A stretch of 64,000 nucleotides of DNA from Sphingobacterium kitahiroshimense (GTDB lineage: Bacteria > Bacteroidota > Bacteroidia > Sphingobacteriales > Sphingobacteriaceae), in NCBI RefSeq assembly GCF_025961315.1, contig NZ_JAOQNK010000001.1, positions 5,084,001 through 5,148,000 of the forward strand. The letters are read 5' to 3'. Under the pieces are notes generated by a model. That model was given only the letters and a program-made list of their open reading frames with translations, was not told the origin of the DNA and did no database searches. Positions 17,776 through 28,700 of this stretch are shown one piece after another; position 1 is the first letter of the stretch; every line of letters begins with the position of its first letter. A program made the translations under genes and the position numbers.

Positions 17776-18354
17776 ATGAAGAAGATCAAATATATCGTTA
17801 CTTTTTTTCTGTTTAGTTTTGCAGTGGTGGTTACTTTTTTTAGTTGCGAAGTACAGGACAGCTTTGAATACGATTATGCAGAAGACAATAGCAAATTAAA
17901 TATGTCTGCATGGGCCTATATCCAAAAAAATGATTCTTTGTCTTCCCTAAAAGAAGCAATTACGCTAGCTAAGGATGAAGCATTATACGAACGTACAGAG
18001 AAATCGACCTTTATTCTGCCCACGAATCGTGCGTTTAAGGCATATTTAGAAGAAAATAATTACGACGCTATAGGTACAGTACCGGTATCCATACTGAAAG
18101 ATATGTTGCGTTATCATATTGTAAAAGCAGTAGTGAATTTTAATGATCCTGCATTGTCTCCAAAGAACAAGCCCATTGCATATCAGACTGAAAAAGGTGA
18201 GATCATGTATTTATCCCATACCGGTACGTATGTGGGGCTCATCAATGAAGGAACCAATAAGCAATGGCAAATCCGTACGTCAAATCTTGTTCCGGACAAT
18301 GGTGTCATCCATATTGTTGATCAGGTTGTTTTCTATTCCGAGAAGGTAAAATAG
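17776..18354 (+). CDS. Fasciclin-domain lipoprotein
   Basis: 192 residues from ATG 17776, chosen because it gives a clean lipoprotein signal (FFSC, Cys24) and does not overlap SusD. The remainder is one FAS1 domain: LSSLKEAITLAK...STFILPTNRAFKAYL, then LKDMLRYHIVKA and the closing NLVPDNGVIHIVDQVVF. FAS1 domains mediate adhesion or bind carbohydrate and protein partners. Following SusC/SusD, it is probably a third surface subunit of the uptake complex. It is the last gene before the terminator at 18362. Confidence 0.85.
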   Translation: MKKIKYIVTFFLFSFAVVVTFFSCEVQDSFEYDYAEDNSKLNMSAWAYIQKNDSLSSLKEAITLAKDEALYERTEKSTFILPTNRAFKAYLEENNYDAIGTVPVSILKDMLRYHIVKAVVNFNDPALSPKNKPIAYQTEKGEIMYLSHTGTYVGLINEGTNKQWQIRTSNLVPDNGVIHIVDQVVFYSEKVK

Positions 18355-18361
18355 GTATATT

Positions 18362-18397
18362 GTTCCTGCATTTCCACAACAGTTAAAATGCAGGAAC
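18362..18397 (+). terminator. Terminator of the first SusC/SusD operon
   Basis: Perfect 12-bp stem, GTTCCTGCATTT (18362-18373) with 18386-18397, seven bases after the fasciclin stop. The T-run after it is weak. Confidence 0.65.
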
Positions 18398-18635
18398 GTA
18401 ATTTTCTTTGAGAAAGTACCGGATGTTCAAGACCTGATCCAATTACTTCTTATTTTTAAAGCCTGATTAAATAGTTTTTTTGTTCTTTCCCGTTCTGCTG
18501 GCTCAGTATCAGTTCCCCTCATCGCTTGTTAAAGATCCATATAATTTGTCTACACAAATGTCGAAACTTCAATCGGTTATTCTTATTTGAATAATATTTT
18601 TGTTAATATTGGTATTACAGTACTAATTATAAATT

Positions 18636-21600
18636 TTGATGCTCCGTAGTACCTTACTTTCGATCAGTATACTTTTTTTTTCATGGATTACTAGTTTTTG
18701 TTTCGGTCAAGAGCAAGGGACAGTCTATTCTTTCAAGAACATCACTTCCGATCAAGGATTGGTACATAACCATATCAATTGCAGCCTGCGAGATCAATAT
18801 AATTACATGTGGTTTGGAACGGAATCTGGACTTAGTCGATTTGATGGACTTCAATTTACAAATTTCCGTTATTCATCAAACAAAGGCTTTGGATTGAGCA
18901 GTAATCGTATATCGGCATTGTTTGAAGGACCAGGGCAACAAATTTGGATCCGTACCCATTCGAAAATGAATGTGTACGATCAAAAAAAAGGAGTAATCAT
19001 TCAAAATATAGATTCCATTCTTCAGACATGGAATTTACCGATCGGAGATCCTCAAATTATCCGCCATTTTGAAGATGATGAATATGCTGTTTTGTACAGC
19101 GATAATTCATTCATGCTAACACATACGATTTCAAAAAAAACGAGAAAATTTTCACCACTTAAGAATCAAAAAATTGTCGATGTTGTAAATTATTCGAAGG
19201 AATCTTTTTGGATAATCTATGAAAACGGTTTGACACAGCTCGTACAAAAAAAGACCTGGAAGATTCTTAAACAATTTTCTTTACCTGCCAGCAAACAGCG
19301 CGTTACGTATGGTCTATTTATAGATCGCGAAGGAGATCTGTGGATTTATTCAAAAGATGTTCCAATCGGCGTATTTTGGGTCAGAGCTGGATCGGATGAG
19401 ATCAGTCACATCAAAGAACAACTTTCGAATGTATTTGTAGGCAGTATCGTTCAAGATGAACAAGGTCTCATTTGGTTAGCTACTGATCATGGTGGAATCA
19501 ACGTCTTTAATAAAAAGATGCAATCAATTATTGTGATCAATCACGAGGCGTATAATTTAAGAAGTTTACCCTATAATAGTATTACATCCCTGTATAAAGA
19601 TCCGAAAGGTATTATCTGGGTTGGGACATATAAGGGCGGTATCAGTTATTATCATCCAAACTTACTGCTTTTTCCGGTATACCAAAATTATGCAGGATAC
19701 GCCAAAACATTGCCATTTGATGATGTCAACAGGTTTATTCAAGATCAAAATCATAACTTATGGATCGGTACAAATGGTGGCGGTCTCTTGCATTATAACT
19801 TTCAAGATAAAGTATATAAACAATATCTACACAATCCAAATGATGCAACTTCTTTACCCAGTAACGTTGTCGTAAGTCTGTATCTGGATCAAAAAAATAT
19901 ACTTTGGGTAGGTACTTACCACGGGGGATTGAGTCGGTTCGATGGTAAAAGTTTCAAAACATACAACAAAGGCGCTGATCGATTACCAGACGATAGCGTC
20001 TGGGAAATATTTGAAGATTCAAGAGGTCGTTTCTGGGTCGGAACACTATCTGCTGGTTTATATTTGTTTAATAAGGATACGGAAACGTTTTCCACCTATC
20101 GCTCGCGTGAGGGAAAGACAATTTCCAGTACCTATGTATCTGTTTTATTTGAAGATTCAAAAAATAATATCTGGGTTGGAACTGCTACAGGCATCGAATT
20201 GATTCGGTCAAATGGGGAAATCCATCAATTTAATGAAAAAGAAGGCAAGTTGCGTCTTTCCAATGATTTGATATATGATATTAAGGAAGATGAGCTGGGT
20301 CGCATTTGGGTGGCCACTCAAGAGGGAATTAATATCATTCAGGATGAAACGATCCAATACCTCAATACGAGCGACGGTCTGATTGACAATGCCGTACTGG
20401 TATTAATCAAAGATAATAAGGGCAATATGTGGGCCTCAACAGCAAAAGGATTATCTGAAATTGTTCCCAATCAAAATGCTAAGCAATTTGTCATTCGTAA
20501 CTTCACCAAAGAACAGGGACTACAAAGCAATGTCTTTAATGAAAATTCAGCTTTAAAGATGGATAACGGCCAGCTCATATTTGGAGGACCAAACGGTTAT
20601 AATATTATTGATCCAAATCAAATTTTGGGATCAAAAGAAAATATAACACCTGTTCTATCCAATATCTATCTTTTTAATCGTAAAATCAACGTTGGTGAAC
20701 GTGTAAACGGCAAGGTTATTTATAATGAGGCACTGACCAATGTGAAGAAATTAGAACTGCCATATGACCAAAATGCGATCTCCTTGGAACTATCCTCATT
20801 TAATTATTTGCAGCAGGATAATCGGATCTACCAGTATCAGTTGGATGGACTCAGTGAGGAGTGGTTTGATTTTGAAACGGGAACAATGAAGGCCAATTTT
20901 ACGAATCTTGATTCCAAAACATACCGATTTTACATCCGACATTCAGTCGATAATGAAAGCTGGTCTGAAAAAACATTATTATTAACCCTCGTGATTGAGC
21001 CTCCTTTTTGGAGGAGCAATTGGGCATTAATGCTTTACGTGCTGATTTCTATTTCCTGTATCTACCTGTGGCAAGCGTGGGTAAAACTGCGGACAAAGAC
21101 ACGAAATCAATTGATAATGGTCAAAGAACAGGCGCTGCAAGCAAAAGAACTCGAAGAGTTGAAGACACGCTTTTTTACTAACGTAAGCCACGAGTTCAGA
21201 ACGCCGATCAGTTTAATTTTAACCCCATCAGAGCAGCTTCTAAAAGAAGAAACAGATCTGCATAAAAAAGAAAATTTAAGGCTGATCAATAAAAATGCAT
21301 CTCGTCTATTGATTTTGGTCAATCAATTGCTGGATTTTCGAAAACTGGAAAAAAACCAGCTTAGCCGTATGGACGAATATGGCGATTTAATTCTTTTTAC
21401 GAAAGAACAGATTGAGCCCTTTTTCCAATTGGCCGAAGTCAATTCGCTCTGCATTGAAGTGATATATAACCGCGATCATTATCTCGGTAATTTTGACAAA
21501 GGAAAATTGGAAAGTATCCTATTCAACCTATTGTCAAATGCGATCAAATTCAGCAGATCGGGAGGTACTATACATATCACGAGCACGATTAAGGAACAAA

Positions 21601-22640
21601 ACGATGACCTCGATATATGGCGATTAGAGATTAAAGACCAAAGTCCCGGGATACCGGAAGAATATCAAAATCGGATATTTGACCGTTATTTTCAATATGA
21701 TGTCAACAGTGGCCGTTTAAATCAAGGTACAGGTCTTGGATTAGCCATCGTGAAAGAATATGTCGAGTTTCTCAATGGAAATATTTCCGTTCAGAGCAAA
21801 GTCGGAGAAGGATCATGTTTTGTGGTTGAAATACCGATCGAAGCGATTTCGGAAACATCAGTACTCCCGGAGAAACAAATCAACAAGAGAAATCAGATTT
21901 TGCTGATTGAAGATCATATAGAATTTTTAGAATATTTGAAAAGAAATTTAAACGATGAATACGTAGTTGATGGTGTCTGTACCGTAAAGGAAGCAAAAGA
22001 CCATCTGACAAAAAAGGAGTATGATTTAGTGATTGCCGATATTCAGCTTGCTGGTGAAAGCGGTATCGATTTTTGCTTGTATCTAAAATCATCAGAACGT
22101 TACCGACATATTCCTGTCATTATGGTAACTGCTGTGCTGGATCAAAAAATACAGCTGCAGGCAATCCGTGCAGGGGCTTCAGATTATGTTCTAAAACCAT
22201 TTAATTTTGAATTGCTGAAATCTAAAATCGCCAGTGTCCTGGATCAAAAATCATCCCTGGTTAAAAAATACAAAAAGCAAATCGCAATCGAACTCAACCA
22301 GCCAGAGGTTGAGTCTGCCGACGAGAAGTTCATCCGCGAATTCATTCTTGAAGTCGAGCGAGATTTGTCAGACTCGACGTTGTCTGTCGAAGTATTAGCC
22401 GGAAACATGCACATGACCCGGGTAGGACTTTATAAAAAGATATTAGCCATTACCGGATATTCACCAACAGAATACATCAGGCATATCCGTCTAACAAGAG
22501 CCATGCACCTGATACAACATTCCAGTTTATCGCTTTCAGAAATTGCATATGAAGTTGGTTTTAGTAATCCCAAACAATTTACGAAATACTTTAAAGCTAC
22601 TTTCGGATTTTTACCATCCTATTATCGTAAAAGTCTGTAA
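18636..22640 (+). CDS. Hybrid two-component system regulator (HTCS) of the second PUL
   Basis: 1334 residues holding a whole signalling chain. There is a signal peptide, a periplasmic sensor of repeated two-component propeller units (about 35-700, with repeated IWVGT/LWIGT strands) and a Y_Y_Y domain (about 710-790). A single membrane helix is near 797-816. The cytoplasmic part has the dimerisation domain with NVSHEFRTP (His852), the ATPase domain, a receiver domain with Asp1135 in VIADIQL, and an AraC-type DNA-binding domain (about 1245-1334). In Bacteroidota such proteins bind an oligosaccharide in the periplasm and activate the neighbouring PUL. The target is inferred to be the GH31-GH43 operon starting at 22814. 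Confidence 0.95.
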   Translation: MMLRSTLLSISILFFSWITSFCFGQEQGTVYSFKNITSDQGLVHNHINCSLRDQYNYMWFGTESGLSRFDGLQFTNFRYSSNKGFGLSSNRISALFEGPGQQIWIRTHSKMNVYDQKKGVIIQNIDSILQTWNLPIGDPQIIRHFEDDEYAVLYSDNSFMLTHTISKKTRKFSPLKNQKIVDVVNYSKESFWIIYENGLTQLVQKKTWKILKQFSLPASKQRVTYGLFIDREGDLWIYSKDVPIGVFWVRAGSDEISHIKEQLSNVFVGSIVQDEQGLIWLATDHGGINVFNKKMQSIIVINHEAYNLRSLPYNSITSLYKDPKGIIWVGTYKGGISYYHPNLLLFPVYQNYAGYAKTLPFDDVNRFIQDQNHNLWIGTNGGGLLHYNFQDKVYKQYLHNPNDATSLPSNVVVSLYLDQKNILWVGTYHGGLSRFDGKSFKTYNKGADRLPDDSVWEIFEDSRGRFWVGTLSAGLYLFNKDTETFSTYRSREGKTISSTYVSVLFEDSKNNIWVGTATGIELIRSNGEIHQFNEKEGKLRLSNDLIYDIKEDELGRIWVATQEGINIIQDETIQYLNTSDGLIDNAVLVLIKDNKGNMWASTAKGLSEIVPNQNAKQFVIRNFTKEQGLQSNVFNENSALKMDNGQLIFGGPNGYNIIDPNQILGSKENITPVLSNIYLFNRKINVGERVNGKVIYNEALTNVKKLELPYDQNAISLELSSFNYLQQDNRIYQYQLDGLSEEWFDFETGTMKANFTNLDSKTYRFYIRHSVDNESWSEKTLLLTLVIEPPFWRSNWALMLYVLISISCIYLWQAWVKLRTKTRNQLIMVKEQALQAKELEELKTRFFTNVSHEFRTPISLILTPSEQLLKEETDLHKKENLRLINKNASRLLILVNQLLDFRKLEKNQLSRMDEYGDLILFTKEQIEPFFQLAEVNSLCIEVIYNRDHYLGNFDKGKLESILFNLLSNAIKFSRSGGTIHITSTIKEQNDDLDIWRLEIKDQSPGIPEEYQNRIFDRYFQYDVNSGRLNQGTGLGLAIVKEYVEFLNGNISVQSKVGEGSCFVVEIPIEAISETSVLPEKQINKRNQILLIEDHIEFLEYLKRNLNDEYVVDGVCTVKEAKDHLTKKEYDLVIADIQLAGESGIDFCLYLKSSERYRHIPVIMVTAVLDQKIQLQAIRAGASDYVLKPFNFELLKSKIASVLDQKSSLVKKYKKQIAIELNQPEVESADEKFIREFILEVERDLSDSTLSVEVLAGNMHMTRVGLYKKILAITGYSPTEYIRHIRLTRAMHLIQHSSLSLSEIAYEVGFSNPKQFTKYFKATFGFLPSYYRKSL

Positions 22641-22744
22641 ATTAAATTATTGTGATTTATTGATAATCTCTGCAGATCTCACCAGTTAACATTAGATACC
22701 CTAATTGTTAACATAATACCCCCTCCCGGAAATAACTACTGCGC

Positions 22745-22752
22745 TATATTTG
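22745..22752 (+). promoter_or_regulatory. Promoter -7 box of the second PUL
   Basis: TATATTTG, a perfect TAnnTTTG match, giving a leader of about 55 bases before the ATG at 22814. I see no TTTG at the expected -33 distance, which would fit a promoter that depends on the upstream HTCS activator. Confidence 0.5.
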
Positions 22753-22813
22753 ATCCTACCAATTCAAACGGTAAAAGGGAAATAACCAAAATTAAACCAG
22801 TAATTATTTATAT

Positions 22814-25678
22814 ATGCAAAACCTAAAGTTTGCTCTGAGCGGTATTATGCTTTTTGCACTTGTCCATAATGGAAATGCGCAAGTGAATAAATCCAATTTT
22901 ATAAAAACCCAATCAGGTGTCAAGATCAGTTTCAAGGGATCTGAAAGTGCCATTGATCAAGATGTTTATCTGGATGTGATCACGGATAAAATCATCCGCG
23001 TCACTGCACTTCCTTATGGAGATCCATTTCCATCACAAGCAAGTTTGGTGGTCGTCGATTCTTTGCAGCGTCAGCTCAAATCCTTTCATGTACAACCAAC
23101 AGATTCGACGATCGACTTAACAACATCGGATCTTATCGCTAAGGTTTCTTTGGTGAGCGGGAAAGTCGAATTTTTTGATATATCAGGTAAGAGAATTTTT
23201 AGTGAATCAAAAAGAAATGCCGATGCATTCATTCCCGATAGCTATAATGGAGATCCTTTTTATCGATTAAATCAAGATTTTATTGTAGACACCGCTGAGG
23301 GTATATTTGGACTTGGTCAGCATCAAAATGCGATTATGAATTACAATCGCGGTAAACAGGTGACTTTGTTGCAATATAATACCGAAATTGGAATTCCTTT
23401 TTTAGTTTCGACAAACAATTATGGGCTTTTATGGCACAACTATTCCATCACCAAAGCTGGAGATACACGTGCTTTTCTGCCCCTCAATGCATTTAAATTA
23501 ACTTCTAAAGAGGGCGAGCAAGGGTGGTTGACAGCAACCTATGTGAATAAGCATAAAGATGACGAAGTTTTCCTGTCACGTCCCGAATCAATTATCGAAT
23601 ATAGTTACCTGACTGATCAGCATAAGTTTCCCAAAGATGTCAAACTCGTAGACAGTAAAGTTATCTATGAAGGCCGTATATCTTCTCCCTATTCAGGAAA
23701 ACATGTGCTCCATTTTAAATACTCGGGTTACATGAAAGTGTGGATTGATGGACAATTGGTCGCTGATCGGTGGAGACAATCCTGGAATGCAGGAACATTT
23801 GAAATTGAACAGCAATTTAAACGAGAAGAGGATCATGATATTCGTATAGAATGGTTGCCAGATGGGGGAGAATCTTATTTTACTTTAAATTGGCAAAGCC
23901 CTATTCCAGAGCAGCGTAAAAATGTGTTTTCTTTTAACTCTGAAGCCGGTGATGCGATTGATTATTACTTTGTACATGGTCAATCGATGGATGAAGTCGT
24001 TTCTGGATATCGCCACGTGTCAGGAAAAGCACCGATTATGCCTTTATGGAGTTTTGGTTACTGGCAAAGTCGCGAACGGTATAAAACGCAAGCGGAGATT
24101 GAAAGTGTCGCAACAGAATTTCGAAACCGAAAAATTCCCATTGACAATATCGTACAAGATTGGTCATACTGGTCAGAGCCCGACTGGGGAAGCCAGCAGT
24201 TTGATAAGACGCGATTCCCTGATCCAGCAGGGATGATCAAAAAATTACATGATCAAAATTATAAGTTGATGATTTCGGCATGGCCCAAGATCAATGAACA
24301 ATCTACCGTCTACAAACAGTTCAGCGACAATAAATGGATTTACACCAGAAATATTTATGATGGACGGAAAGACTGGATCGGAAAAGGATATACATCGACT
24401 TTTTATGATCCCTTCAATAAAGGAGCACGCGATGGATTTTGGCAATTATTAGACAAAAATCTTTTTCAAATTGGCGTCGATGCCTGGTGGATGGATGCCA
24501 GTGAACCTGATATACATTCAAACATCGATCTGAACGAACGCAAATCTGTCTTTCAGCCAAATATCGGATCATCAGTCCGCTATTACAATGCATTTCCACT
24601 TCAAAATGCGAAAGGAATCTATGAGGGACAGCGCGAAACAGATCCCAATAAACGTGTATTTATTTTAACACGTTCCTATTTTGCGGGCCAGCAGCGCTAT
24701 GCGGCTGCAGCTTGGAGTGGCGATATAGCTTCAAGATGGCATGATATGAAGGATCAGATTGCTGCTGGAATCAACTTTTCAATGTCTGGTACGCCTTACT
24801 GGACGATGGATGCCGGTGGCTTTTTAGTAGAGAATAGATTTCATAAGCCCAATCCTGCAGATCAGGAAGAATGGCGCGAAATGAATTCCAGATGGTATCA
24901 GTATGGCACTTTCCTGCCTATATTCCGCGCTCATGGTCAATTTCCATTTCGCGAACCTTTTAATATAGCGCCAGAAGATCATCCAGCATATAAAAGCATG
25001 GTGTATTACATCAATCTGCGCTATAAACTTCTGGCTTACAATTACAGTATAGCCGCAAAGACATTTTTTGAAGACTACTCGATGATTCGTGGATTGGCAA
25101 TGGACTTTCCCGAAGATCAGAAGGGGTTTAATATTAATGACCAGTACCTGTGGGGACCATCCTTATTGATCAGTCCAGTTACAGAAATGGGAGCCACTTC
25201 GAGAGTCATTCATTTACCCGAAGGCAGAGATTGGTACAATTTCTACACGGGCAAAATGAGTCAGGGAGGACAAGATATCACAGCAGAAGCTGCTTATGAG
25301 CGTATGCCGGTATTTGTAAAAGCAGGATCAATATTGCCAGTAGGCAGAACCATTCAGTTTACAACTGAGCAAAAACAAGATCTGATCAACCTGTATGTTT
25401 ACGATGGAGCCGATGGTGAATTTACGCTATATGAAGATGAAGGAATCAATTATAATTACGAGAAAGGACAATATAGCCGTATCGATATGACCTATGACAA
25501 CAGCACAAAAACACTCTTATTAGCAGACCGTGCTGGTTCGTTTGCTGGTATGCTAAAGGATCGAAAATTCAATATCATTTTTGTTGATCCTGCTCACGGC
25601 GCCGGTATTGATATACAGGCCAAAAAATCAAAGATGATTTCTTATTCCGGAAAAACACTACAGGTTAAATTAAAATAA
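22814..25678 (+). CDS. GH31 glycoside hydrolase with PA14 domain, alpha-xylosidase-like
   Basis: 954 residues with a signal peptide (ending GNAQ). An N-terminal beta-sandwich is followed by a PA14 domain inserted at about 275-365 (GRISSPYSGKHVLHF...YFTLNWQ). The catalytic barrel has WWMDASEPD with nucleophile Asp561 and WSGDIASRW with acid/base Asp637. PA14-bearing GH31 enzymes in Cellvibrio and Bacteroides xyloglucan loci are alpha-xylosidases, so that activity is the best guess; alpha-glucosidase activity cannot be excluded. It is the first gene of the operon, followed 28 bases later by SusC. Confidence 0.9.
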   Translation: MQNLKFALSGIMLFALVHNGNAQVNKSNFIKTQSGVKISFKGSESAIDQDVYLDVITDKIIRVTALPYGDPFPSQASLVVVDSLQRQLKSFHVQPTDSTIDLTTSDLIAKVSLVSGKVEFFDISGKRIFSESKRNADAFIPDSYNGDPFYRLNQDFIVDTAEGIFGLGQHQNAIMNYNRGKQVTLLQYNTEIGIPFLVSTNNYGLLWHNYSITKAGDTRAFLPLNAFKLTSKEGEQGWLTATYVNKHKDDEVFLSRPESIIEYSYLTDQHKFPKDVKLVDSKVIYEGRISSPYSGKHVLHFKYSGYMKVWIDGQLVADRWRQSWNAGTFEIEQQFKREEDHDIRIEWLPDGGESYFTLNWQSPIPEQRKNVFSFNSEAGDAIDYYFVHGQSMDEVVSGYRHVSGKAPIMPLWSFGYWQSRERYKTQAEIESVATEFRNRKIPIDNIVQDWSYWSEPDWGSQQFDKTRFPDPAGMIKKLHDQNYKLMISAWPKINEQSTVYKQFSDNKWIYTRNIYDGRKDWIGKGYTSTFYDPFNKGARDGFWQLLDKNLFQIGVDAWWMDASEPDIHSNIDLNERKSVFQPNIGSSVRYYNAFPLQNAKGIYEGQRETDPNKRVFILTRSYFAGQQRYAAAAWSGDIASRWHDMKDQIAAGINFSMSGTPYWTMDAGGFLVENRFHKPNPADQEEWREMNSRWYQYGTFLPIFRAHGQFPFREPFNIAPEDHPAYKSMVYYINLRYKLLAYNYSIAAKTFFEDYSMIRGLAMDFPEDQKGFNINDQYLWGPSLLISPVTEMGATSRVIHLPEGRDWYNFYTGKMSQGGQDITAEAAYERMPVFVKAGSILPVGRTIQFTTEQKQDLINLYVYDGADGEFTLYEDEGINYNYEKGQYSRIDMTYDNSTKTLLLADRAGSFAGMLKDRKFNIIFVDPAHGAGIDIQAKKSKMISYSGKTLQVKLK

Positions 25679-25706
25679 ATACAACCGATTTTAAATTTTA
25701 AATTAT

Positions 25707-28700
25707 ATGATAAGTAAGCAATTGTTTAAAAAGGGAATTGCCGTCGTCGTCATGACGGGCATGACCTCAGTTGTCTGTGCACAATCCTTTTCGGGATCAG
25801 TAGTTTCTGCTGATTCCAACTTGCCAATCGGGGGCGCAAGTATTAAAGTGAAAAATCAGGCAACTTCAACAAGTAGTAATGAATCTGGGAAATTTTCCAT
25901 ACCTGCGGCAAAAGGAACGATCTTGATCATTTCCTATGTCGGTTATAAAACAGAAGAAATTGCTGCCTCAGGTACAGATCTGGTCATTCGTTTACAACCA
26001 TTGGTATCCGATCTGGATGAGGTGGTCGTCATTGGCTATGGTGTACAGAAAAAGAAATTAAATACAGGAGCAAATCTTAAAGTTGAAGGCGAAGATCTGC
26101 AAAAACGTAATCAGCTCAATCCGCTACAGGCACTTCAAGGACAGGCACCGGGTGTATCCATCACATCGACCTCAGGGCAACCGGGAGCAGACATGAAAGT
26201 TGTCGTTCGCGGTTTAGGTACAATAGGCAACTCCGGGCCATTATATGTGATCGATGGTGTGCCGGGAGGAGATATTTCGGTGTTAAATGCGGCAGATATT
26301 CAGTCGATCGATGTATTAAAAGATGCGGCATCTGCAGCCATTTACGGGTCTCAGGCTGCAAATGGGGTTGTTTTAGTGACTACAAAAATGGGGGCTGCCG
26401 GTAAAAGTATCTTGTCATTTGATGGCTTTACCGGAATTCAGAATGTAGCCCGCAAAGCAAAACTATTGAATGCCGACCAATATAAAGTCATCATGAATGA
26501 ACAGTCGCTTAATTCTGGGGCCTCCGTTATCAATTTTGATGGTATGGAAGGTTTAGCCAATACCAGTTGGCTGGACCACATGTTTAAAGACAATGCCCGA
26601 ATGGATAACTATAATATTGGATTAACCGGTGGATCGGAAAAGTCAACCTACGCAATGTCCTTAAATTATGTTGCACAAGAAGGGATTGTTGGGGGCAAGG
26701 ATGTTTCCAACTACGAACGCTATGGCTTCCGCAGTAATTCGGAACATAAATTATTGAATAACTTTCTAAAAATAGGACAGCATCTCAATTTCAACTACAT
26801 AAAAAATAGAGGTGTAAGTGTTGGCGATCAGTACAGCAATACGCTACGTGGCGCATTTAGCACATCGCCATTGTCTCCCGTCTATTCGGACAATGGTCTT
26901 TTTGGAAGTCCATTTAACGATACCTCCAATTCGCCTTGGTACAACGGAGACGGTAATCCCTATGGTAGCATGATGACCAATTCCAAGAATAGCAATGATG
27001 GTCAGAAACTGCTGGCCGATGTCTTTGCTGAAATTGAACCAATCAAGGGTTTGAAAGTCAGGTCGCTGTTGGGATTTAATTATTATGCATCCGAATACAG
27101 AAGCTTTACGCCCATGTACCGCTTTTCAATTTATACCTACAACGAAGATCATACGACAACTTCTCAGAACATGAGCAAAGGTCATACGCTGACCTGGACC
27201 AATACAGCATCCTATGATTTTAGTATCAATAGCGATCACCGGTTTTCAGCTATGGTGGGTATGGAATCATTGCGTTATCAAGGAACATATCTATCTGCTT
27301 CCAATTGGAATCTATTATCGCAGTTCAATGATTTTTCGCATGCTTACTTGGATAATACCACAGGTCAGGCGCACTTAGATGAGAAAGGTAATGTTGTAGA
27401 AACCCGCACAGTAGCTGGTAAACCGGAGAATATTACGCGCAGGGTATCTTATTTTGGACGTATGGGTTATAATTACAAAGAGAAGTATCTTTTAAATGCA
27501 ACCCTAAGAGCCGATGCCTCATCCAAATTCTCCAAAGACAACCGTTGGGGTTATTTTCCTTCGGTATCCGCCGGATGGGTGATCTCTTCTGAAGATTTTT
27601 TTCAAGACAACTTAAGTGCGATAAACTTTTTTAAACTTCGAGCATCATGGGGTCAGGTAGGTAACCAAGATATCGATGATTTTCAATATGCTTCGCCGAT
27701 AAGTACTTCAACAGGTATCACTTCTGGCAACCCCGGAGCGCACTATGTATTTGGAACAAGCAATAACAATATCGCTGGAGCTTATCCAAGCCGGTTATCT
27801 AATCCATACCTGACATGGGAAACTTCCGAGCAGACCAATATTGGTATAGACGCCAAATTTAGCAATAATCGTTTGGACATTGTTACCGATTTCTATATAA
27901 AAACTACCAAAGACTGGTTGGTTACGGCGCCCGTACTGGCCACAACAGGTACAAGACCACCTTTTATCAATGGTGGAGACGTCAAGAATACAGGGGTTGA
28001 GCTTGCGGTCAATTGGTCTGACCGCGTCAATGAACTGAAATATAACTTTGGTGTCAATGGTGCTTATAACAAAAATAAAGTTGGTCAGATTCCGACTGAA
28101 GACGGTATTATTCATGGTCGAACAGCTATGCTTTATGACAACTCGGAAGAGTTTTATCGTGCTGAAAACGGTCAGCCGATTGGATATTTTTGGGGATATA
28201 AAACCGATGGTTTATTTCAGAACCAAGCCGAAATTGATGCATGGAGAGATGCTGGAAAGGGTGTTCTACAGGCAGACGTACGACCTGGTGATGTCAGGTA
28301 TGTAGACCAAAATGGCGATGGTGTTATAAACGCCACCGATAAAGTAAATCTCGGTGTAGGTATGCCAAGTTTTACCTATGGATTTAATCTAGGCTTAGAT
28401 TATAAAGGAGTCGATTTTTCAATACAGGCCTATGGATCCGTAGGAAACAAGATCGTACAGTCCTATCGCAACCACGCGAACAAACAAGGAAACTACACCA
28501 CACGGATCTTGGACAGATGGACTGGTGAAGGCACTTCCAATACCATACCAAGGGTTACCGAAACAAATGTCAACTGGCAATTCTCCGATCTCTACCTGCA
28601 AGATGGCGATTTTCTGCGCATCAGTAACATTACATTGGGTTATGATCTATCCAAAGTTCTCCGCTGGAAATTCACCAATCAGATCCGCTTCTACGTACAG

